From an uncultured Lachnospiraceae bacterium (lineage in GTDB: Bacteria > Bacillota > Clostridia > Lachnospirales > Lachnospiraceae), in contig CADADA010000015.1 of the NCBI GenBank assembly GCA_902786515.1, positions 1-64,000 on the forward strand: DNA of 64,000 nt, read 5' to 3'. Every line of letters begins with the position of its first letter. The first letter of the stretch is position 1. Both the position numbers and the translations under genes were made by a program. Shown here piece after piece: positions 52,919-62,208 of the stretch. The notes beneath the pieces are model-generated. The model saw only the letters and a list, made by a program, of their open reading frames with translations, did no database searches and was not told where the DNA came from.

Positions 52919-55900
52919 TTGTACGAGAAAGTATCAAGTAATCTTAATTTTGTAGAGAGAGAAAAACAGACAGAAAAGTTTTGGAAAGACAATGACATAT
53001 TCAGAAAGAGTATGGAAAACAGAAAAGAGGGACCGACATACACGTTCTATGACGGACCTCCGACTGCGAACGGTAAGCCGCATATTGGACATGTTCTTAC
53101 CAGGGTTATCAAGGATATGATTCCGAGATATAAGACGATGAAAGGCTATATGGTTCCAAGAAAAGCAGGATGGGATACACATGGACTTCCTGTTGAACTG
53201 GAGGTAGAAAAAATCCTCGGATTGGACGGAAAGGAACAGATAGAAGAATATGGTCTTGATCCGTTTATTTCAAAATGTAAAGAAAGCGTCTGGAAATACA
53301 AAGGAATGTGGGAAGATTTCTCAGGTACGGTAGGTTTCTGGGCTGATATGGACAATCCTTACGTAACATATGATGATAATTTCATCGAGTCAGAATGGTG
53401 GGCGTTAAAAGAAATATGGGATAAAAAGCTTTTATATAAAGGTTTTAAGATTGTGCCGTATTGTCCTAGATGTGGAACACCGTTGTCTTCTCATGAGGTA
53501 GCACAGGGGTACAAATCCGTAAAAGAACGTTCAGCAGTAGCAAGATTTAAAGTGGCAGATGAAGAAGCGTATTTCCTCGTATGGACCACCACACCATGGA
53601 CACTGCCGTCTAACGTTGCATTATGTATGAATCCGGATGAAAACTACGTAAAGGTAAAAGCAGTTGACGGATACACCTACTACATTGCAGAAGCACTTGC
53701 TGATAAAGTATTGTCACCTTTAGCAGGTGAAGATGAAAAAGCATATGAAGTGCTTGAGACGTATAAAGGAAAAGATTTAGAATACAAGGAATATGAGCCA
53801 TTGTTTGACTGTGCAGTTGACATTTGCAAAAAACAGGGTAAGAAAGCGTATTTTGTTACATGCGATTCTTATGTAACGATGTCAGATGGTACCGGTATTG
53901 TTCATATTGCACCGGCCTTTGGTGAGGACGATGCCAAAGTAGGACGCAATTACGATTTGCCATTTGTACAGCTTGTAGATGGCAAGGGTGAGATGACTGC
54001 AGAGACAGCATACGCAGGTATGTTTGTAAAAGATGCAGATCCTAAGATTCTGACAGACCTTGATGCGAAGGGATTATTGTTTGAAGCACCAAAGTTTGAA
54101 CATGATTATCCGTTCTGCTGGAGATGTGATACACCGCTTATTTATTATGCAAGGGAATCATGGTTTATAAAAATGACGGCTGTAAAAGATAGACTGATTG
54201 CCAATAATAATACAGTAAACTGGATACCGGAATCCCTTGGAAAAGGACGTTTTGGAAACTGGCTGGAGAATATCCAGGATTGGGGTGTTTCGCGTAACAG
54301 ATACTGGGGTACCCCGTTAAATGTATGGCAGTGTGAATGTGGACATATGCATGCAATCGGAAGCCGTGAGGAACTTGAAAAAATGAGTGGAAATCCAAAG
54401 GCAAAAACGGTTGAACTTCACAGACCATATATTGATGAGATTACCATAAAGTGCCCGGAATGTGGAGGGGAAATGCACAGAGTACCTGAAGTTCTTGACT
54501 GCTGGTTCGATTCAGGTGCGATGCCATTTGCACAGCACCACTATCCGTTTGAGAATAAGGATCTTTTTGAAAAGCAGTTCCCTGCTGATTTCATATCAGA
54601 GGCGGTAGACCAGACAAGAGGATGGTTCTACACTCTGATGGCAGAATCTACCCTGTTGTTTGATAAGGCACCGTATAAGAATGTTATTGTGCTGGGACAT
54701 GTTCAGGATGAAAATGGACAGAAGATGAGTAAGTCAAAGGGAAATGCTGTAGACCCGTTTGATGCACTTAAGACTCATGGAGCAGATGCAATAAGATGGT
54801 ATTTCTATACAAACAGTGCACCGTGGCTGCCAAACAGATTCCATGACAAAGCTGTTACGGAAGGACAGCGTAAATTCATGGGAACACTTTGGAATACATA
54901 TGCATTTTATGTATTGTATGCAAATATAGATGAATTCAATCCGATGAACTATAAGCTTGAATACGATAAGCTTACAGTAATGGATAAATGGCTGTTATCA
55001 AAACTTAATACAGTAATTAAACTGGTGGATGAGAATCTTGGCAATTATAGAATTCCTGAGGCAGCAAGAGCATTGCAGGAATTTGTTGATGAGATGAGTA
55101 ACTGGTATGTCCGCCGTTCAAGAGAGCGTTTCTGGGCAAAAGGAATGGAGCAGGATAAGATTAATGCATACATGACATTGTATACGGCATTAGTTGAGAT
55201 TTCTAAGGCTGCAGCACCAATGATACCATTCATGACAGAAGATATATACCAGAACATTGTAAGAAGCATTGATAAGGATGCACCTGAAAGTATTCATTTA
55301 TGCGACTTCCCTGAAGTAAAAGAGGAACTGATAGATGAAAAACTTGAGGCTGACATGGAAGATTTGCTGGAAGTTGTTGTTATGGGACGTGCCTGCAGAA
55401 ATGTATCTAACATCAAGAACAGACAGCCGATTGGCAAGATGTATGTAAAGGCAGAATTTGAACTTTCAAAATATTATGTAGATATCATAGCTGACGAGCT
55501 GAATGTTAAGACGATAGAGTTTACAGATGATGTAAGAGAATTTTCTTCTTACAGCTTCAAACCACAGTTAAGGACAGTAGGACCAAAATTTGGTAAGCAG
55601 TTAAATGATATCAGAAAAGCACTTTCAGAAGTAGATGGAAATGATGCAATGGATGAAGTAAATGCAACCGGAGCATTAAAACTATCTCTTCCAAGTGGAG
55701 AAGTAGAACTTGAAAAGGATGACCTTCTTATTGAAATCGACCAGAAAGAAGGATATGTTACGGAAAGTGACAATAAGATTACAGTCGTTCTTGATACCAA
55801 TCTTACAGAAGAACTTTTGGAGGAAGGTTTTGTAAGAGAGGTTGTCAGCAAGATTCAGACAATGCGTAAAGAAGCCGGATTCGAAGTTATGGATAAGATT

Positions 55901-56071
55901 ACGGTTTCTGTGCAGGATAATGATAAGATTATCGGTATAGTATCAAAGAATGAAGCACAGATTCAGTCTGAGGTATTGGCTACACAGATTGTTACTGCTC
56001 ATATAGACGGATATGAAAAAGACTGGGATATTAACGGAGAGAAAGTAACTCTTGCAGTTAAGAAAAACTAA
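52919..56071 (+). CDS. ileS: Isoleucyl-tRNA synthetase, eukaryote-like type (IleS2)
   Basis: 1050-residue class I synthetase charging tRNA-Ile. HIGH is at residues 55-58 (PHIGHVL), KMSKS at 602-606, and the editing domain with the conserved TTPWTLPSNVA segment lies between them. Three zinc-ligand-like pairs occur (CPRCG, CECGH, CPECGG). The length and C-terminal extension follow the eukaryote-like IleS2, which in known cases resists mupirocin, rather than the shorter bacterial IleS1. The start is TTG at 52919 with AAGGAGG at eight bases distance. Controlled by the T-box in front. glgP follows 26 bases later. Confidence 0.97.
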   Translation: MYEKVSSNLNFVEREKQTEKFWKDNDIFRKSMENRKEGPTYTFYDGPPTANGKPHIGHVLTRVIKDMIPRYKTMKGYMVPRKAGWDTHGLPVELEVEKILGLDGKEQIEEYGLDPFISKCKESVWKYKGMWEDFSGTVGFWADMDNPYVTYDDNFIESEWWALKEIWDKKLLYKGFKIVPYCPRCGTPLSSHEVAQGYKSVKERSAVARFKVADEEAYFLVWTTTPWTLPSNVALCMNPDENYVKVKAVDGYTYYIAEALADKVLSPLAGEDEKAYEVLETYKGKDLEYKEYEPLFDCAVDICKKQGKKAYFVTCDSYVTMSDGTGIVHIAPAFGEDDAKVGRNYDLPFVQLVDGKGEMTAETAYAGMFVKDADPKILTDLDAKGLLFEAPKFEHDYPFCWRCDTPLIYYARESWFIKMTAVKDRLIANNNTVNWIPESLGKGRFGNWLENIQDWGVSRNRYWGTPLNVWQCECGHMHAIGSREELEKMSGNPKAKTVELHRPYIDEITIKCPECGGEMHRVPEVLDCWFDSGAMPFAQHHYPFENKDLFEKQFPADFISEAVDQTRGWFYTLMAESTLLFDKAPYKNVIVLGHVQDENGQKMSKSKGNAVDPFDALKTHGADAIRWYFYTNSAPWLPNRFHDKAVTEGQRKFMGTLWNTYAFYVLYANIDEFNPMNYKLEYDKLTVMDKWLLSKLNTVIKLVDENLGNYRIPEAARALQEFVDEMSNWYVRRSRERFWAKGMEQDKINAYMTLYTALVEISKAAAPMIPFMTEDIYQNIVRSIDKDAPESIHLCDFPEVKEELIDEKLEADMEDLLEVVVMGRACRNVSNIKNRQPIGKMYVKAEFELSKYYVDIIADELNVKTIEFTDDVREFSSYSFKPQLRTVGPKFGKQLNDIRKALSEVDGNDAMDEVNATGALKLSLPSGEVELEKDDLLIEIDQKEGYVTESDNKITVVLDTNLTEELLEEGFVREVVSKIQTMRKEAGFEVMDKITVSVQDNDKIIGIVSKNEAQIQSEVLATQIVTAHIDGYEKDWDINGEKVTLAVKKN

Positions 56072-56097
56072 AAATAAAAATAAAATGGAGGATGATT

Positions 56098-58563
56098 ATG
56101 AAAAGTAAATCAGAATTTTCTAAAGTAGAGTTTAAAAAAGAAGTGAATGATTACGTAAAAATATTTTCGCGTAAAACATTGGAAGAGGCTTCAGATATTG
56201 ATAAATACAAAGGTGTTGCATACGCTTTAAAAGATTATGTCATTGACCAGTGGATTGCAACACATAAAGAGTATGAAAAGCAGGATGCAAAGACAGTATA
56301 TTACCTTTCTATGGAGTTCCTTACAGGAAGAGCATTGGGAAATATTATCATCAATCTTTCTGCCAGAGATGAAATCAAAGAAGCGATAGAAGAGCTGGGA
56401 CTCGATTTGAATGTTATAGAAGATCAGGAGCCTGATGCTGCATTAGGAAACGGAGGTCTTGGAAGACTTGCCGCATGTTTCCTGGATTCACTTGCAACTT
56501 TAGGTTATCCTGCTTATGGCTGTGGTATCAGATACCGTTATGGTATGTTTGAACAGAAGATAGAGAATGGATATCAGGTGGAGGTTCCGGATAACTGGCT
56601 TAAGAACGGCAACCCATTCGAGGTCAGACGTGAAGAGTATGCGTGTGAGGTTAAGTTTGGCGGATATATCAGAGTGGAAAAAGGATATGACGGAAGAGAT
56701 AATTTTATTCAGGAAAACTATCAGTCAGTCAGAGCGGTGCCGTTTGATATGCCGATTGTTGGATATGGTAATAATGTGGTAAATACTTTAAGAATATGGG
56801 ATGCTGAGCCAATGCAGCATTTTATGCTTGAGTCATTTAACAAGGGAGACTACCAGAAGGCAACAGAAGAGGAAAACCTTGCTAAAACTATAGTGGAGGT
56901 ATTATATCCATGTGATGACCATTATGCAGGTAAGGAATTAAGATTAAAGCAGCAGTATTTCTTCGTATCAGCAAGTGTGCAGACGGCGATTAAAAAATAC
57001 ATGGATTCACATGATGATATCAGAAAGCTCTATGAGAAGGTTGTATTCCAGTTAAACGATACACATCCTACAGTTACGGTTGCAGAATTAATGAGAATTC
57101 TTATGGATGAGTACGGTCTGGACTGGGATGAAGCATGGGAAGTTACAAATAAGAGCTGTGCATATACTAACCATACGATTATGGCAGAAGCACTTGAAAA
57201 ATGGCCTTTGGAATTATTCTCAAGACTGCTTCCTAGATGTTATCAGATTGTCGAGGAAATAAACAGAAGATTTGTTCTCCAGATTCAGGATAAATATCCG
57301 GGAAATCAGGACAAGGTAAGAGCAATGGCTATAATTTATGACGGACAGGTCAGAATGGCAAATCTTGCAATCTGTGCAGGATTTTCAGTTAACGGTGTTG
57401 CAAGACTCCATACGGAAATCTTAAAGAATCAGGAATTAAAAGATTTCTATGAGATGATGCCTGAGAAGTTTAATAACAAAACAAATGGTATCACACAGAG
57501 AAGATTTTTAAGACATGGAAATCCGCTTCTTGCTGACTGGGTAACTTCGAAAGTAGGAGAAGACTGGGTTACGGATTTATCAAAGATTGGTGATTTGAGA
57601 TTATATGCTTCTGATGAAAAATGTCAGAAGGAGTTTATGAACATTAAGTATCAGAATAAAGTGAGACTTGCAAAATATATTAAAGAGCACAATGGAATTG
57701 AAGTTAATCCTCGTTCTATATTCGATGTGCAGGTAAAGAGACTTCATGAATATAAGCGCCAGTTGCTTAATATACTTCACGTAATGTACCTGTACAATCA
57801 GATTAAAGAGCATCCGGAGATGGATTTTTATCCTAGAACATTTATTTTCGGTGCAAAAGCTGCAGCAGGATACAGACGTGCAAAGCTGACTATCAAATTG
57901 ATTAACAGTGTTGCAGATGTTATCAATAATGATAAGACAATTGACGGCAAGATTAAGGTTGTATTTATAGAAAATTACAGGGTATCAAATGCTGAAATAA
58001 TATTTGCGGCAGCAGACGTAAGTGAACAGATTTCAACTGCAAGTAAAGAGGCATCCGGAACAGGAAATATGAAGTTCATGCTTAACGGTGCTTTAACACT
58101 TGGTACTATGGATGGTGCAAATGTAGAGATTGTGGAAGAAGTTGGAGAAGAGAACGCGTTTATATTCGGACTTAGTTCAGAAGAAGTAATCAATTACGAG
58201 AAGAATGGCGGATATGATCCGATGGATTTATTTAACAATGACATGGATATCAGAAAAGTACTTATGCAGTTAATTAATGGATTTTACTCTCCGGAGGATC
58301 CGGAAAGATTCAGAGAAATCTATGATTCATTGCTGAATACAAATTCAACAGACAGAGCAGATACCTACTTTATTCTTAAGGATTTCCGTTCTTATGCGGA
58401 AGCACAGAAAAAGGTTGAAGAAGCATACAAGAATGAAGCAGGCTGGGCTAAATCAGCAATCCTCAATGTAGCGCATGTTGGTAAATTCTCATCAGACAGA
58501 ACTATAGAGGAATATGTAAGCGACATTTGGAAATTAAAGAAAGTAAAAGTAGTGATGGATTAA
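56098..58563 (+). CDS. glgP: Glycogen/starch phosphorylase
   Basis: 821-residue PLP enzyme releasing glucose-1-phosphate from alpha-1,4-glucans. The N-terminal motif YLSMEFLTGRALGN and the catalytic loop DQEPDAALGNGGLGRLAACFLDS are intact, and the PLP Lys is Lys659 in GTGNMKFML, within EASGTGNMKFMLNGALTLGT. The start ATG 56098 is preferred over 56092 since TGGAGG ends only at 56091. Close spacing to ileS implies co-transcription from the T-box promoter or a private promoter not seen. It fits the starch-use theme with the amylase and the mutase. A bidirectional terminator follows. Confidence 0.96.
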   Translation: MKSKSEFSKVEFKKEVNDYVKIFSRKTLEEASDIDKYKGVAYALKDYVIDQWIATHKEYEKQDAKTVYYLSMEFLTGRALGNIIINLSARDEIKEAIEELGLDLNVIEDQEPDAALGNGGLGRLAACFLDSLATLGYPAYGCGIRYRYGMFEQKIENGYQVEVPDNWLKNGNPFEVRREEYACEVKFGGYIRVEKGYDGRDNFIQENYQSVRAVPFDMPIVGYGNNVVNTLRIWDAEPMQHFMLESFNKGDYQKATEEENLAKTIVEVLYPCDDHYAGKELRLKQQYFFVSASVQTAIKKYMDSHDDIRKLYEKVVFQLNDTHPTVTVAELMRILMDEYGLDWDEAWEVTNKSCAYTNHTIMAEALEKWPLELFSRLLPRCYQIVEEINRRFVLQIQDKYPGNQDKVRAMAIIYDGQVRMANLAICAGFSVNGVARLHTEILKNQELKDFYEMMPEKFNNKTNGITQRRFLRHGNPLLADWVTSKVGEDWVTDLSKIGDLRLYASDEKCQKEFMNIKYQNKVRLAKYIKEHNGIEVNPRSIFDVQVKRLHEYKRQLLNILHVMYLYNQIKEHPEMDFYPRTFIFGAKAAAGYRRAKLTIKLINSVADVINNDKTIDGKIKVVFIENYRVSNAEIIFAAADVSEQISTASKEASGTGNMKFMLNGALTLGTMDGANVEIVEEVGEENAFIFGLSSEEVINYEKNGGYDPMDLFNNDMDIRKVLMQLINGFYSPEDPERFREIYDSLLNTNSTDRADTYFILKDFRSYAEAQKKVEEAYKNEAGWAKSAILNVAHVGKFSSDRTIEEYVSDIWKLKKVKVVMD

Positions 58564-58570
58564 TAAAACG

Positions 58571-58597
58571 CCCCCGGCATATATAATGTGCCGGGGG
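58571..58597 (+). terminator. GC-rich terminator between glgP and the Crp/Fnr gene
   Basis: CCCCCGGCA (58571-58579) pairs with TGCCGGGGG (58589-58597), a perfect 9-bp stem. On the + side TTGATTATTT follows; on the minus side GTTTTATT follows, so it serves both convergent genes. Confidence 0.85.
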
Positions 58598-58605
58598 TTG
58601 ATTAT

Positions 58606-59262
58606 TTATTTAGATGGAAGCATGGTTACTGTATGAGAATGAATTTGAATCAGATTTGCATCCTGCATTCGTCCAAGTTCCCGTGAAACAGAGCTTCGTT
58701 CCGAGCAGACATATTGTGCAAGCTGTTCTCTGTTAAAACACATGTTAAAGCAGGGACACCCGGTTTTGCAGGCCATATCAGAGAAAAACGTAAGTAATTT
58801 CTCACGAAGAGTCTTTTTAGTAAGCATATGTATCTTCTTGTTCAAGGCAATATTACTTCTTGAAAGAATCATAATAACGTTTTTCATTAGTTTTGCGTTA
58901 CAGGATGATTGTTCGGAAAAATCAAAAATAGAGTGAATGTCGAAGAAAAAAATTTCTGACATAGAAGAAGCACGGGCATGCATAAAAGTATTATCAGTTT
59001 TTGTGATACAAAAAGCTTCACCTATTAAATCTCCCGGGAAATAGCGCATAATAAGGTTTTCATTTCCGTCACGGCATGAAATAATCGTATCAATATTTCC
59101 TGAAAGCACAATGCCGGAATAATCTATACATTCACCGGGAGAATAAATATCAACTCCTTTATCATATTGTCTTGTATAATGTTTTGTATTATTAAAAAAT
59201 AACAGCAATTCATCAGTTGTAAAATTATAGAATAATTCTGATTGTTTCAATTTGTTAAGCAT
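58606..59262 (-). CDS. Crp/Fnr family transcription regulator with cysteine cluster
   Basis: 218 residues. The N-terminal cyclic-nucleotide-binding-type domain (about 15-125) has the YSPGECIDYSGIVLSG and MRYFPGDLIGE signature, and a long dimer helix (about 127-150) leads to the helix-turn-helix (about 170-205, NREQLAQYVCSERSSVSRELG). Nine cysteines are present, and four of them cluster at 165, 169, 171 and 175 (CKTGCPCFNMC) just before the HTH, where relatives normally have no Cys. The protein may sense redox state, oxygen, nitric oxide or a metal, though no Fe-S cluster is proven. It is divergent from an ECF transporter operon whose promoter carries an FNR-spaced repeat, so it is the likely regulator. 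Confidence 0.9.
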   Translation of the reverse strand: MLNKLKQSELFYNFTTDELLLFFNNTKHYTRQYDKGVDIYSPGECIDYSGIVLSGNIDTIISCRDGNENLIMRYFPGDLIGEAFCITKTDNTFMHARASSMSEIFFFDIHSIFDFSEQSSCNAKLMKNVIMILSRSNIALNKKIHMLTKKTLREKLLTFFSDMACKTGCPCFNMCFNREQLAQYVCSERSSVSRELGRMQDANLIQIHSHTVTMLPSK

Positions 59263-59338
59263 AATATAACCTCCTGAAGTAAATCTTTTTGAAACGTATT
59301 TGATGAAAATGAAAGTTATAATAAACTAACTAAAAAAT

Positions 59339-59367
59339 ATCCTAGCATATAAATATGCAATTGTCAA
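59339..59367 (-). promoter_or_regulatory. Promoter of the Crp/Fnr gene with spacer palindrome
   Basis: On the minus strand TTGACA (59367-59362), 17 bases, TAGGAT (59344-59339). The spacer contains the inverted repeat GCATAT-AA-ATATGC (59345-59358), which could be a repressor or autoregulation site. Confidence 0.65.
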
Positions 59368-59431
59368 ATTGAATAGTGTTGCTGCAGTGGCGGAGAAAAT
59401 TATAAAAATTATCAAAATATAAGGTGATTTT

Positions 59432-59473
59432 GTTGCACAGGCAACGGAAAAGCGTTGCGTATTTTTGTATAAT
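59432..59473 (+). promoter_or_regulatory. Crp/Fnr-type operator and -10 box of the ECF operon
   Basis: GTTGC-ACAG-GCAAC (59432-59445) is a perfect 5-4-5 inverted repeat, the spacing of FNR/CRP half-sites. TATAAT is at 59468-59473 with no good -35 box. If transcription starts near 59,480 the repeat centre (59438.5) lies at about -41.5, the class II activator position. A further GTTGC at 59454-59458 makes a small hairpin with GCAAC. Confidence 0.6.
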
Positions 59474-59515
59474 TCAAAATCTAGAGATTCAAAAAAGTTT
59501 ACGAGGTGATTTTAG

Positions 59516-60097
59516 ATGAAAGCAAAAGATTTTATAACATGCGCTATATTTAGTGTGCTTAGTATGGTAGGAATGTTGCTGGCGGCGATTACTAACATGT
59601 CGGGATATACAGCACTTTTGTATCCGGTTGTGGCATCATTTTTTATAGGTATTCTTTTTGTTGTGCTTATCAATAAAGTTTCAAAAAAAGGAGCTGTACT
59701 GGTATTTGGAATTGTACCGGCACTTTATTTTCTTACGACAGGTCTGATAGAAGGACTGATAGGCATAGTAAGCCTGTTGGTATTCAGCGTATTTTCAGAA
59801 CTAATTTTGTGGAACAACCATGAGAGTATGAAACGAATTGTGTCTGCATGCTGCGTTTATACACTATATTACTCTACCGCCGGTATGGCGGAAGGCTTTT
59901 TGTTTACTGACAGTTATTGTGATAATGCCCTCAAACATGGTATTAATGCAAAAGTAGTGGAAGACATGAGAAGTATGTATTATATAAAACCATTGTGGGT
60001 GGCTGTTATTTTGCTTACACTGTTACTTACATTTGTGGGAGCTATGTGGGGAAGAAAGATGATTTCAAAACATCTTAAGAAAGTAGGTCTCGTATAA
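59516..60097 (+). CDS. ECF transporter S component, MptD/Trep_Strep family
   Basis: 193-residue membrane protein with about five or six hydrophobic segments, of the MptD/Trep_Strep family (TIGR02185, PF09605) of putative substrate-binding S components. Typical parts are KDFITCAIFSVLSMVGM at the N-terminus, YPVVASFFIGILFVVLINKV, and LIEGLIGIVSLLVFSVFSELI. The family is found with ECF transporters, but the ligand is unknown. ACGAGGTGA precedes the ATG, and the T component starts one base after its stop codon. It is the first gene of the operon under the Crp/Fnr-type operator. Confidence 0.85.
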   Translation: MKAKDFITCAIFSVLSMVGMLLAAITNMSGYTALLYPVVASFFIGILFVVLINKVSKKGAVLVFGIVPALYFLTTGLIEGLIGIVSLLVFSVFSELILWNNHESMKRIVSACCVYTLYYSTAGMAEGFLFTDSYCDNALKHGINAKVVEDMRSMYYIKPLWVAVILLTLLLTFVGAMWGRKMISKHLKKVGLV

Positions 60098-60799
60098 ATG
60101 AAACTGGACATAAGAACAAAAATCATCATTACGTTATTGATAGCAACCTGTGCGAGTCTGAATACAAATGTAACTGTTGAGATAGGGATGATGATATTCA
60201 TAGGGGGGCTGCAGCTTATGTCGGGGAAAAAAGTTTTCTCGCCGGTATTGGTTATCCTGTATGCGGTATTTGCGATAACACAGTATGCCATATTTCCGGT
60301 TGTTCCGGGCTGGGTATCAATGCTGTTGTCTATGTTTGTGGTTAATATCAGAAGTTTTTTTCCCGTTGTAATGTGTATTGTACTGATTTACAGAACAACC
60401 AGAATCAGTGAGGTGATAGCAACATTTACTAATATGAAGGTTCCTCGTGGAATTATTATAACCATAGCCATTGGAATCCGTTACATTCCGGCACTTGCCG
60501 TAGAAATGAGAGCTATTTGGGAGGCAATGTCAGTAAGAAATGTGGCAGAGGGCATAAAAAATCCCTTTAAAAGAGTAGCAGTAAATATGGAATGTTATAT
60601 AGTGCCGCTTTTTATTTCGTCCATAAAAACAGCGGATGAATTATCTGCTGCTGCAATGACAAGAGGGATAGAAAATCCTGCTCCGCCTACATGCAGAAGT
60701 TATAGAAAAATGTCCCCTGGTGATTTTGGACTGATAGCAGTTATATTACTTTTTACTGCAGGCAATGCGTATGCGAGATATAAAGGAGTGTTGCTATGA
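60098..60799 (+). CDS. ecfT: ECF transporter T component (CbiQ/EcfT family)
   Basis: 233-residue membrane scaffold linking the S component to the ATPases. The N-terminal half has several membrane helices, and the C-terminal half carries the coupling helices with the family short motifs seen as MTRGIENP and EMRAIWEAMSVRNVAEG, whose Ala-Arg-Gly-type patterns contact ATPases. It starts immediately after the S component stop and overlaps the ATPase gene by four bases (ATGA), so translation is coupled. No substrate can be inferred from this subunit. Confidence 0.87.
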   Translation: MKLDIRTKIIITLLIATCASLNTNVTVEIGMMIFIGGLQLMSGKKVFSPVLVILYAVFAITQYAIFPVVPGWVSMLLSMFVVNIRSFFPVVMCIVLIYRTTRISEVIATFTNMKVPRGIIITIAIGIRYIPALAVEMRAIWEAMSVRNVAEGIKNPFKRVAVNMECYIVPLFISSIKTADELSAAAMTRGIENPAPPTCRSYRKMSPGDFGLIAVILLFTAGNAYARYKGVLL

Positions 60800-62172
60800 T
60801 ACTTATGAAAAATGTAAGCTTTAAATACGAGGGAAGTGAAAATTATTCTCTTAAAGATATAAATCTTACGCTGGAAAAAGGAGAGTGTCTTCTTGTTACG
60901 GGACCTTCGGGGGGCGGTAAATCTACTCTTACAAAGCTTATCAATGGTTTAATACCGGCGTATTTTGAAGGTGAACTTAAAGGAGAGATATACATCGACG
61001 GTATTAACATATCAGACATACCTATGTATGAATTGTCTGGAAAAGTAGCAAGTGTATTTCAAAATCCTAAAACACAGTTCTTTAATATTGATGCAGAGGA
61101 TGAGATGGCATTTGCCCTGGAAAATCAGGGAGTTGATGAAAGAATAATTACTGAGCGTTTAGAAAGAGCAGCGGATGAATTGGGGATTAAAAAACTAATG
61201 ACGAAGAATATTTTTGAAATGTCAGGTGGAGAAAAACAGATTATAGCTTTTGCAGGTGCATATGTATCAGATGCAGAAGTGATTGTGCTTGATGAGCCGT
61301 CTGCGAATCTTGACAGGGAACACATGGAAATAATCCGAGATATCATGAAAAAACTAATGAATCAGAATAAGATGATTATTATAGCGGAACACAGACTTGC
61401 ATATTTGAGGAATGTGGCTACAAGAGCATGCTACATGAAGAATGGTCAGATATTGGAAAATTTCACTGCCGAAGAATTTTACGGAATGTCGGAAAACAAA
61501 AGATGCGAAATGGGTCTGAGAGAATTAAGTGCTGTAACTGCTAACAACAATTTTGAGACAGAAGGAAAAGAAAAAACAGATATCAGTGTGAAAAACATGA
61601 AATTAAAATACGAGGCTTTTAATGGAAAAGAGTTGAATCTTTCTTTTAATTATGGTGAGGTAATCGGGATTGTCGGACATAATGGTCTGGGAAAATCCAC
61701 ATTTATAAGGACGTTGTGCGGAATTATACGCGAGAAAAAAGGTGAGATATGTATATCCGGACGAAGGGTAAGCTGCAAAAAAAGGAAGAAAAAATGTGGC
61801 ATGGTGATGCAGGATGTAAATTACCAATTATTTTCAGACAGCGTTGCATTAGAATGTAAGCTGGGAAATGGTCAGGTGTCAGATAAAGAAATATATGATA
61901 TCTTGGAAGAACTTTCACTTCTGGACAAGAAGGATGTTCATCCGATGAGTCTGTCAGGAGGCGAAAAGCAAAGGCTTGCTATTGCAACCATGCTGGCCGG
62001 AGGAAAAAAAATCATGATGCTTGACGAACCTACCAGTGGCCTTGATTATGAAAATATGATGAGAATCAGCAGGCTTTTAAAGAAAGTAGCGGAGAAAGGA
62101 ACATTATGTCTTGTGGTAACACATGATACCGAATTTATCCGTGAAGCATGCTCTCGAATAATCACAATATGA
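60796..62172 (+). CDS. ECF transporter ATPase with two fused nucleotide-binding domains
   Basis: 458 residues with two ABC ATPase domains in one chain, as in YkoD-type ECF proteins. Domain 1 has Walker A GPSGGGKST, signature MSGGEKQI and Walker B VIVLDEPSANLD. Domain 2 has Walker A GHNGLGKST, signature LSGGEKQR and Walker B IMMLDEPTSGLD. Both sites appear complete. With the S and T components it forms a full ECF importer in one transcript. It is 36 bases before the adenylation-domain gene, which has no terminator in between. Confidence 0.93.
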   Translation: MILMKNVSFKYEGSENYSLKDINLTLEKGECLLVTGPSGGGKSTLTKLINGLIPAYFEGELKGEIYIDGINISDIPMYELSGKVASVFQNPKTQFFNIDAEDEMAFALENQGVDERIITERLERAADELGIKKLMTKNIFEMSGGEKQIIAFAGAYVSDAEVIVLDEPSANLDREHMEIIRDIMKKLMNQNKMIIIAEHRLAYLRNVATRACYMKNGQILENFTAEEFYGMSENKRCEMGLRELSAVTANNNFETEGKEKTDISVKNMKLKYEAFNGKELNLSFNYGEVIGIVGHNGLGKSTFIRTLCGIIREKKGEICISGRRVSCKKRKKKCGMVMQDVNYQLFSDSVALECKLGNGQVSDKEIYDILEELSLLDKKDVHPMSLSGGEKQRLAIATMLAGGKKIMMLDEPTSGLDYENMMRISRLLKKVAEKGTLCLVVTHDTEFIREACSRIITI

Positions 62173-62208
62173 TAAAAAATAAAATTTTGAAAGGAATGTA
62201 TTAACAAA

